Made by a program: the position numbers and the translations under genes. From an uncultured Prevotella sp. (GTDB taxonomy: Bacteria; Bacteroidota; Bacteroidia; Bacteroidales; Bacteroidaceae), in contig URLQ01000171.1 in assembly GCA_900548745.1 (NCBI GenBank), forward strand, positions 1 through 5,511: a stretch of 5,511 bases of DNA. Direction: 5' to 3'. Of this stretch, positions 1-4,313 are shown one piece after another. The first letter of the stretch is position 1. Every line of letters begins with the position of its first letter. The notes beneath the pieces are model-generated. The model was not told where the DNA came from and did not search any database. It saw only the letters and a program-made list of their open reading frames with translations.

Positions 1-323
1 TCATAATCAACGTGTATTGACGTACTATACCAACTGGATATTTATACAGACTATGCGTTTGTTTATGCATTCTTGTCGCTTGCTTATGTTGTTTAATCTA
101 AAATGGTTCTTGTTGTCTTTGAAATTGCTAATCGGGTGTGATGGTTTTTGCGTGTTTTTGGAGATTTGCGAGAAAAAAAGTGATGTTTTTGAGTCCGTGA
201 CCGTGTTTTTGTACCTTTGGAATGGTGGCTTTTACTGATGTCGTATTTTATTTATTAGGTAAGTGGTTTATATCTTTTTGCAGATAAGTTGTTGGATTGC
301 CACATTATTATTGGGTCTAAAAA
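1..323. other. A/T-rich spacer without a convincing gene
   Basis: No credible gene is seen here. A 73-codon plus-strand reading frame (17-238) is hydrophobic and Phe/Leu-rich simply because the strand is T-rich, and it has no recognisable domain or leader. The stretch contains several TTTTTG words (around 145-211) and a plus-strand promoter match at 188-219. A minus-strand ATG lies at the extreme left edge (positions 2-4) and could start a gene running off the window, but nothing beyond it is visible. I see no clear U-tract terminator after the minus-strand gene that ends at 324. Confidence 0.6.
188..219 (+). promoter_or_regulatory. Bacteroidetes-type promoter match, plus strand
   Basis: TTTG at 188-191 and TACCTTTG at 212-219 are separated by 20 nt. 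This fits the Bacteroidetes housekeeping promoter pattern (TTTG, 19-21 nt, TAnnTTTG). Transcription would start near 225 and run rightward, antisense to the minus-strand gene ending at 324. No plus-strand gene follows, so this is either an antisense or non-coding RNA promoter or a chance match in T-rich DNA; several other TTTTTG words nearby make chance plausible. Confidence 0.35.
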
Positions 324-842
324 TTATTCCTTATAGAATTCAGTCCCGCATTCGTTGCATTTGTAGTTTTTGCGCTCTCGCTGGGGTATGACTAGGACAA
401 CGCCAACCGCCAATGAGATCAGTGATATAATAAGAAAGCTAACCGTAGCTGACTCTAGAGACTTCACACAGAATGGTAGGATAATGCAGACGATTCCGAT
501 GACAACCAAGAGAACGCCGATGATGACCGCCCACTTAGACAGCTTGGACCTTACCTTGCCTAACGCTACGACATTCTGACTGCCGCAATTGGGGCACCAT
601 GGCAGTTGCTTCTCTCGCTTTTCGGTTATCTCCTTCAATATGCTCTGGGCTCGCTCCAAGTCCTTCTTGAACACCCTCACCTCAATCCCGGGATTAGGTC
701 CGTAAGCGCCATAAGCGGGGTCGTTGAGCTCGTCGTGGAGCGATGAAGCTATACCAGCGTTGGCCAGCTTAGAAACGATTTCATCGGCCAGAATAGAGTT
801 GTCGCACTTCGTTAAGCTAATGGTTTCTTCGTTCTTGTCCAT
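324..842 (-). CDS. DUF2007-like membrane protein with a split zinc ribbon
   Basis: This encodes a 172-residue protein of unknown function. Residues about 8-72 resemble the DUF2007 fold (proposed GlnB-like signal-transducing domain): two helices around a segment with PGIEVRVFKKDLERA, the usual 'acts on which of two copies' look. A CPNCG knuckle (C83, C86) follows, then two hydrophobic segments (about 104-124 and 132-152), then KCNECG (C162, C165). The four cysteines could form one zinc ribbon only if both halves face the same side, which a two-pass hairpin allows; the N-domain and ribbon are probably cytoplasmic. The start is chosen because a strong promoter lies 24 nt upstream and the ATG has an A/T-rich leader. 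It stands alone, about 1 kb from the next minus-strand gene. Membership of DUF2007 is judged by eye; partner and ligand are unknown. Confidence 0.85.
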   Translation of the reverse strand: MDKNEETISLTKCDNSILADEIVSKLANAGIASSLHDELNDPAYGAYGPNPGIEVRVFKKDLERAQSILKEITEKREKQLPWCPNCGSQNVVALGKVRSKLSKWAVIIGVLLVVIGIVCIILPFCVKSLESATVSFLIISLISLAVGVVLVIPQRERKNYKCNECGTEFYKE

Positions 843-865
843 ATTTCGGTTGTTTTTATCATTGA

Positions 866-895
866 CAAATTTACGAAATTATCTGTAATTCGCAA
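866..895 (-). promoter_or_regulatory. Promoter of the DUF2007-like gene
   Basis: On the minus strand the -7 box TAAATTTG (866-873) matches TAnnTTTG exactly. A TTG (893-895) lies 19 nt further upstream, and an alternative TTTG (897-900) lies 23 nt upstream. Transcription would start roughly at 855-862, leaving a leader of about 13-20 nt before the ATG at 842. No operator-like repeat is seen around it. Confidence 0.55.
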
Positions 896-1189
896 GCAAA
901 TTAACTTTTTTTAGGTTCTTCAGATAGTTAGATTCATGTTTGATTTCAGTTGATGAGATAGCAAAAATGGATAGAAAAACAAAAAGATTGAAATTTATAC
1001 TTAATGATTCTATCTAGAACATGAATTTAGTGATGTAGGGATGTCATGTGCCATAATGACAAAAAACAACACTACAACATCAATGTTTAAACATAACCTG
1101 CGAAACTCTTTTTGCTATTATAGTGGGAATATAGTGATTTTTTCAAATCTTATTACAGTACCGCTGCGCGCGCGAGTCGAGATGTGCCC

Positions 1190-1237
1190 CCTTTGCTAAT
1201 CTAAAAGTGACCCTCTTGCAGGTCACGTCTGCAAAGG
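1190..1237. repeat. Nested hairpin with IS21-end-like sequence
   Basis: An outer stem CCTTTGC (1190-1196) / GCAAAGG (1231-1237) encloses an inner stem GTGACC (1207-1212) / GGTCAC (1221-1226) with an 8-nt loop. Read on the minus strand, the inner hairpin gains a G-U pair and is followed by TTTT, so it could be a weak minus-strand terminator. Just outside the left arm lies TGTG followed by five C (1183-1191). TGT ends plus spaced GTGACC/AAAAGTGACC words are typical of IS21-family termini, so this may be a remnant of such an end; no transposase is present. A minus-strand TACCTTTG box (1232-1239) overlaps the right arm but lacks a good upstream element. Confidence 0.45.
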
Positions 1238-1319
1238 TATAAAATTTATTCTACTTTCCCCTAAAATCCGCAACTAATTAAGTTGCATGGGCTCATTCGG
1301 GAAATTTTCTGGTTCATCA

Positions 1320-1559
1320 GGAATTTGGAGTGATGGGCTTATATGTGCAATCCCTATTTACGGTAAATGCCTTCTTTCCACCATTCCGATTAAGAGTATT
1401 TTTTAGCTCTTATAGCTTACAGATCTAAAAGAAAGTTTTCTGCCAATGTGCATTTATAGTTTGTAGCATAAACCATTATTGATTACCAATGCCTTAGCAA
1501 ATAGCAAAACAGGTTATTATGTTGATTTACAAAGTGATATATTCATCACTCCAAATTTC
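1320..1559. repeat. 16-bp imperfect inverted repeat bracketing 240 bp
   Basis: The left arm at 1320-1335 reads GGAATTTGGAGTGATG. The right arm at 1544-1559 is its reverse complement with one mismatch (15 of 16). The right arm also forms a local hairpin with the preceding bases (AGTGAT 1533-1538 / ATCACT 1545-1550). The size and terminal inverted repeats resemble a small non-autonomous element, but I find no flanking target duplication, and the sequence just inside the arms shows only weak similarity. No transposase is present. Confidence 0.4.
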
Positions 1560-1635
1560 GGAAGACCCTTTTTTGTTTTTGTCGTTTGAAGATTTAACTT
1601 GTTGAATGCGAGCCTCTTAGAGGGAAGAGAGTGCG

Positions 1636-1668
1636 TTCCCGTTCCAGTTGTTCCAGTTGTTCCAATTA
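1636..1668 (+). repeat. TTCC tandem repeats, left arm (6+9+9+9)
   Basis: The units in order are TTCCCG (1636-1641), TTCCAGTTG (1642-1650), TTCCAGTTG (1651-1659) and TTCCAATTA (1660-1668). There are two exact 9-nt copies, one diverged copy and a leading hexamer, all without gaps. This block mirrors the one at 1772-1804. Confidence 0.85.
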
Positions 1669-1706
1669 ATTTTTTGCGTTCTCATTTTCTTCCTATATAT
1701 ATATTA

Positions 1707-1739
1707 TATATAACTGATTAATTATTAAGTAGTTATATA
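1707..1739. repeat. Central A/T palindrome
   Basis: TATATAACT (1707-1715) and AGTTATATA (1731-1739) form a perfect 9-bp stem around a 15-nt loop. With a small bulge the pairing extends outward through further TATATA and CTTC/GAAG bases on each side, to roughly 1687 and 1752. Such easily melted A/T DNA between repeat arrays is what one sees at replication or recombination sites, but no initiator gene is visible here. Confidence 0.7.
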
Positions 1740-1771
1740 GTATATAAGAAGAGGAGTCGCATGTGAAATGG

Positions 1772-1804
1772 TATTTGGAATAATTGGAACAACTGGAACT
1801 GGAA
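1772..1804 (-). repeat. TTCC tandem repeats, right arm (6+9+9+9)
   Basis: Read on the minus strand from 1804, the units are TTCCAG (1799-1804), TTCCAGTTG (1790-1798), TTCCAATTA (1781-1789) and TTCCAAATA (1772-1780). Total length and order (hexamer, then three nonamers) are identical to the left arm, although the unit sequences have drifted. Confidence 0.85.
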
Positions 1805-1845
1805 CGCTCTGAGGGTAGTTTCTCCCCCTTGTCCGCTTCTTCTCT

Positions 1846-1880
1846 CCAAGGCCGGTCTTGGGAAGTTGTTCACCAACTTC
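1846..1880. terminator. Paired hairpins after the TPR gene stop
   Basis: GAAGTTG (1862-1868) pairs with CAACTTC (1874-1880) around a 5-nt loop. Next to it, CCAAG (1846-1850) pairs with CTTGG (1857-1861), extended by a G-U pair. On the minus strand they start 3 nt after the TGA of the small TPR gene, so they likely mark the 3' end of that mRNA, although no U-run follows in that direction. On the plus strand the first hairpin is followed by TTTTCATTT, so it would work better as a terminator of rightward transcription. Confidence 0.4.
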
Positions 1881-1883
1881 TTT

Positions 1884-2477
1884 TCATTTATGTACTTTGA
1901 GTTTCTTCTCGCAGCCCTTTATCATTTTCTGGATTTGAATAACGCGTGCCTGCTTGTTCTGCGGATAGCCGAATTGCTCATAATAGAGTAGGGCGGAGTT
2001 GAGATCCTCAAGTGCGCTCTCCCATTTCCTGTCTTCCATATTGCAGAAGGCTATACGGAAGAAGGCGTCGCCCTTCTCCTTGTTGTAGCATACCGTTAGC
2101 ATCTTTTCATACAAGGGTACGGCTTTGTCGTATTCGCCGAGAAAGAAATGGCTCTCGGCTGCAGTAAAATAGTATATGCTCCTTTCGTGGGGAGCATATA
2201 CTTCAAGGTCTTCTATATAGGGGTCGATGTATGTGCAGGCCATGCTGTAGTTCCACTCATAGTAGTAGCATAGTCCGATATATGCCTTGAACCGCGGGTT
2301 GAGCTTGTATTTCTTGTCGAGCCGCGACAGTATATTCAGAGCTTCTCTGTATTTCCCTCCGCTGAAATAGTCGAGGGCAATGGCAAGCTGCTCCTTGTCG
2401 GGCATGCCACTCTGCTGCGCAGACACAGGATGGGTTGCAGATACGATGAATATCAATACTGTAAGGAGATGCCTCAT
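1884..2477 (-). CDS. Exported TPR repeat protein
   Basis: This is a 197-residue protein with a signal peptide (basic MRHLL, hydrophobic core, likely cleavage after VSA at residue 20). The mature part is helical and built of about four TPR-like units: about 28-61 (ALDYFSGGKYREAL), 62-95 (AYIGLCYYYEWNYSMA), 100-133 (YFTAAESHFFLGEYDKAVPLYEKM) and 137-168 (FFRIAFCNMEDRKWESALEDL). The Ala/Gly/Tyr helix-packing pattern is clear in the third and fourth units. TPRs are protein-binding scaffolds; no catalytic motif is seen. It begins 5 nt after the M64 peptidase stop, so it is almost surely co-transcribed and translationally coupled, which makes the peptidase or its target a reasonable partner (inference). 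No lipobox is present, so it is probably periplasmic. The specific family is not recognised. Confidence 0.85.
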   Translation of the reverse strand: MRHLLTVLIFIVSATHPVSAQQSGMPDKEQLAIALDYFSGGKYREALNILSRLDKKYKLNPRFKAYIGLCYYYEWNYSMACTYIDPYIEDLEVYAPHERSIYYFTAAESHFFLGEYDKAVPLYEKMLTVCYNKEKGDAFFRIAFCNMEDRKWESALEDLNSALLYYEQFGYPQNKQARVIQIQKMIKGCEKKLKVHK

Positions 2478-2482
2478 TGTGT

Positions 2483-3766
2483 TTATTCGGTGTAGAACTT
2501 GATGAGTTTCTCAAGTGCCCTCTGACATACTTTACAGAAGTCGGGGTTCGTGTTGGTACGCATTCTGCAGTCCTGCATGCCGCGGTAGACGGTCTTCGTA
2601 TTGTAGCCTGCGCCGACAAAGAGTCCCACCTTGTTCTTTATGTCCTCCGGCTTCTTGCTCAGAGGAGTGGGCACTTTTGTCTTCGGAGCAATCATGTCCT
2701 CCCACTTGCCATGGAAGTTCACGAGTGTGGTGATGTTTGCCTCCCACGGTTCTATGTCGGCAGGATATAGCTCGAGCGGTTCGTTCTCGTAGGCATACTC
2801 GTCGGCAAGACCGGCAAAGCTATGTCCGAACTCATGCACGATGACTGGCTTGTAGGCCTTGTGGCCCGTGGAGCTGAGGTTGTAGAAGTTGAGTATTCCG
2901 CCGCCGCCATATACGTCGGTGTTCACGAGGATGATGATATGCTCGTATGGGGTGCCGGCAAGACAGTCATGCACTCTGTTCAGATTCAGCGTGGTGAGAT
3001 ACCTTTCGCTATAGAAGGTGTCGAAGTTTGAACCGAGAGCGGTCTTCTTCCATATTCCTTTCGACGGCACGCTTGTGCCGCTGTCTTCCGAAGCAGACTT
3101 CACGGCTATTACCTGAAACCTGTCCTGGTATTTCTTGAAGGGTTCATGGGCGAAGATGGCGTCTGTGGCGATGCGTGCATCGTTGATGAACTTATCCATC
3201 TCCTTGTCGGTATATCCTTCTGCGAGGAATGCGATATGTATGCACTTCTCCTGGTTGGCGGCTTTGTTGAGCACCTCATACGGGGCTGGTTCTTCTCCCG
3301 TCTTCCTTATCAGGATGTCTGTCGGACTTATTGTCTCCGTGATGCTTCCTGCAATCTGTCGTCTGTTGCTGATGAGCGAGATTGTCAGCGTGGCTGTATC
3401 TTTTGGCATAGGCATCAGAATGACATTCTCGAAAGAACGGTTTGATGTCTTTGCCTCCGGATAGGTCTGCCATTCCTGGAAGAGGGTAGACAGGGAATTC
3501 CTGTATATCACTTTACCCGTTTTCTTGTCTTTCAACTCAAACTGGGTGTTTCCTTCGACAGGGAACTCAGCGAGATGGTTCTTTCTGCCATACCAGCCGT
3601 CGATGGAGTTCATGTTGCTGATATAGATGTTCTGACTGTCGGAGTTTCCGCCGAGAATGAAGTTCACCCTCAGCGTCTTGTCTGTAAAGAAGTCGTTGAA
3701 GCTCTGTGCTTCCGCCGCTGCTGATATTAACGTCAGCACGGCAATGATAAGATTCTTGATTTTCAT
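2483..3766 (-). CDS. Secreted M64-family zinc peptidase (IgA-peptidase type)
   Basis: This is a 427-residue metallopeptidase. A signal peptide (MKIKNLIIAVLTLISAAAEA, likely cut before Q21) sends it out of the cytoplasm. Residues about 22-150 form the M64 N-terminal beta-rich domain (VNFILGGNSDSQNIYIS). The catalytic part, about 170-427, opens with IHIAFLAEGYTDKEM and has HEFGH at 311-315: H311 and H315 as zinc ligands and E312 as general base. It is followed by SFAGLADEY, where the Asp/Glu supply candidates for the third ligand. The C-terminal segment DCRMRTNTNPDFCKVC holds three cysteines and looks typical of the family. The family is named for a Clostridium IgA protease, but most Bacteroidetes members have unknown substrates, so IgA cleavage should not be assumed. 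It lies 15 nt after folK and 5 nt before a TPR gene. All key residues are present, and it looks intact. Confidence 0.92.
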   Translation of the reverse strand: MKIKNLIIAVLTLISAAAEAQSFNDFFTDKTLRVNFILGGNSDSQNIYISNMNSIDGWYGRKNHLAEFPVEGNTQFELKDKKTGKVIYRNSLSTLFQEWQTYPEAKTSNRSFENVILMPMPKDTATLTISLISNRRQIAGSITETISPTDILIRKTGEEPAPYEVLNKAANQEKCIHIAFLAEGYTDKEMDKFINDARIATDAIFAHEPFKKYQDRFQVIAVKSASEDSGTSVPSKGIWKKTALGSNFDTFYSERYLTTLNLNRVHDCLAGTPYEHIIILVNTDVYGGGGILNFYNLSSTGHKAYKPVIVHEFGHSFAGLADEYAYENEPLELYPADIEPWEANITTLVNFHGKWEDMIAPKTKVPTPLSKKPEDIKNKVGLFVGAGYNTKTVYRGMQDCRMRTNTNPDFCKVCQRALEKLIKFYTE

Positions 3767-3781
3767 GCTCTTTTATGTGTT

Positions 3782-4198
3782 TTATAGTATTGTAGGGTCA
3801 ATCACGAAGTTTCCCTTCTTGTCGAAGAAGTCGTTGAGCAGTTCTTGTATATACTGTCTTTCCCAATCCTTCTCGTGGTATCTCTGATTTCCGTATAGCA
3901 GGATGTCGATGTCGAGGGGAATCTTACTTATCAGGTCATTCTTCTTGCTTCTTTCGCATTTCTTTTCTAATTGTTTGAAAGCCTTGGTAAGTTGCAGCAA
4001 CGTGTGTCTTGTGGTAGAAATACAGATGCAGTTGATGAACTTTTCTGATTGTATGCCAACAGGTTCTGTCCACATATCACGGGTGAAGCTGGTCTGCTCT
4101 CCCAACATACCGGCAAGCTTTTTCTTGGCAAAGGAGATGTTCTCCTTCTGGTTGTAGTTGCTTCCGATAGAAATGATAATATAGTTTTCCTTTGTCAT
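3782..4198 (-). CDS. folK: HPPK, dihydropterin pyrophosphokinase (FolK), divergent
   Basis: Predicted 2-amino-4-hydroxy-6-hydroxymethyldihydropteridine diphosphokinase, a cytoplasmic enzyme that moves pyrophosphate from ATP to the pterin before the dihydropteroate synthase step of folate synthesis. At 138 residues it is shorter than E. coli FolK (about 159). Visible matches: IGSNYNQ (11-17), WTEPVG (43-48), FIN with N56, LEKKCER (E78, R83), and the magnesium pair D96/D98 in PLDIDILLYG. H108 and R114 keep the six-residue spacing of E. coli H115 and R121. The Arg equivalent to E. coli R92 is not in place (I93, with K92 beside it). Similar short FolKs are, to my knowledge, usual in Prevotella and relatives. 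The ATG at 4198 has an AAATAAAT leader and no Shine-Dalgarno site; a 115-nt gap without a clear promoter or terminator separates it from the upstream gene. Confidence 0.85.
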   Translation of the reverse strand: MTKENYIIISIGSNYNQKENISFAKKKLAGMLGEQTSFTRDMWTEPVGIQSEKFINCICISTTRHTLLQLTKAFKQLEKKCERSKKNDLISKIPLDIDILLYGNQRYHEKDWERQYIQELLNDFFDKKGNFVIDPTIL

Positions 4199-4313
4199 AT
4201 TTATTTGAGTGACGTGTTTACAAGTTTTGTTTCATGTCGGCAGGTGGAGGAAACGGAGAGTGCTGTCGTCTTGTTTCCCGTCCATCCTGTCTTCTGTTTT
4301 CTTGTTTCTTTTG

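Larger units (their letters stand above)
1630..1811. repeat. Large inverted duplication with repeat arrays and A/T palindrome
   Basis: Two diverged copies of an approximately 85-90 nt sequence face each other. Reading inward from either end, each arm shows GCG, then a 33-nt block of TTCC-type repeats, then a TGCG..CTC..TCTTC segment, then TATATA-rich DNA ending TATATAACT. The left repeat block is 1636-1668 and the right block is 1772-1804; the centre of symmetry is near 1723. In RNA or single-stranded DNA it would fold into a long, interrupted hairpin. The mismatches between arms show it is an old duplication rather than a recent perfect palindrome. Function is unknown; candidates are a protein-binding or origin-like site, a non-autonomous mobile element, or a structured RNA. 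Confidence 0.75.
843..1883. other. Gene-free, structure-rich spacer, possibly decayed mobile DNA
   Basis: About 1 kb of A/T-rich DNA has no reading frame that I accept as an intact gene on either strand. The exception to the A/T bias is a short GC-alternating tract at 1166-1174. It contains the structures listed separately: a nested hairpin (1190-1237), a widely spaced inverted repeat (1320-1559), an inverted duplication with TTCC repeats (1630-1811) and two hairpins (1846-1880). Smaller items are a 13-bp near-palindrome at 1356-1368, a 6-bp stem with 10-nt loop at 1391-1412, and a 6-bp stem with 6-nt loop at 1533-1550. Short stretches translate into protein-like peptides on both strands, but each is broken by stops. 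Base composition and the density of inverted repeats differ from the flanking genes, which suggests inserted and degraded DNA. Confidence 0.6.

Noticed and set aside
1..4. Start codon of a minus-strand gene leaving the left edge
   Set aside because: Only ATG plus one base is visible and no convincing promoter box lies upstream, so nothing supports calling a gene.
17..238. A 73-codon plus-strand open frame
   Set aside because: Its Phe/Leu/Cys-rich translation follows from the T-rich strand; no domain, ribosome site or upstream promoter supports it, and the best promoter match lies inside it.
1278..1590. Plus-strand frame that reads protein-like and is interrupted only by TAG codons, suggesting amber recoding or a pseudogene
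   Set aside because: Only three TAG stops interrupt about 100 codons, which is not far from chance for this composition. The opposite strand also gives plausible peptides broken only by TAA. No family match was recognised, so neither recoding nor a pseudogene can be claimed.
1636..1804. CRISPR array interpretation of the TTCC repeats
   Set aside because: Units are 9 nt with no spacers and the blocks are inverted relative to each other; there are no cas genes.
2257..2747. Overlapping frames of 71-120 codons on both strands within the M64 and TPR genes
   Set aside because: They are shadows of two well-supported genes, are rich in Arg/His/Ser/Cys, and have no motif of their own.
3135..3464. 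Plus-strand frames of about 100 codons opposite the M64 gene
   Set aside because: They are antisense to a conserved peptidase with intact signal peptide and catalytic motif; hydrophobicity comes from the complementary codons.
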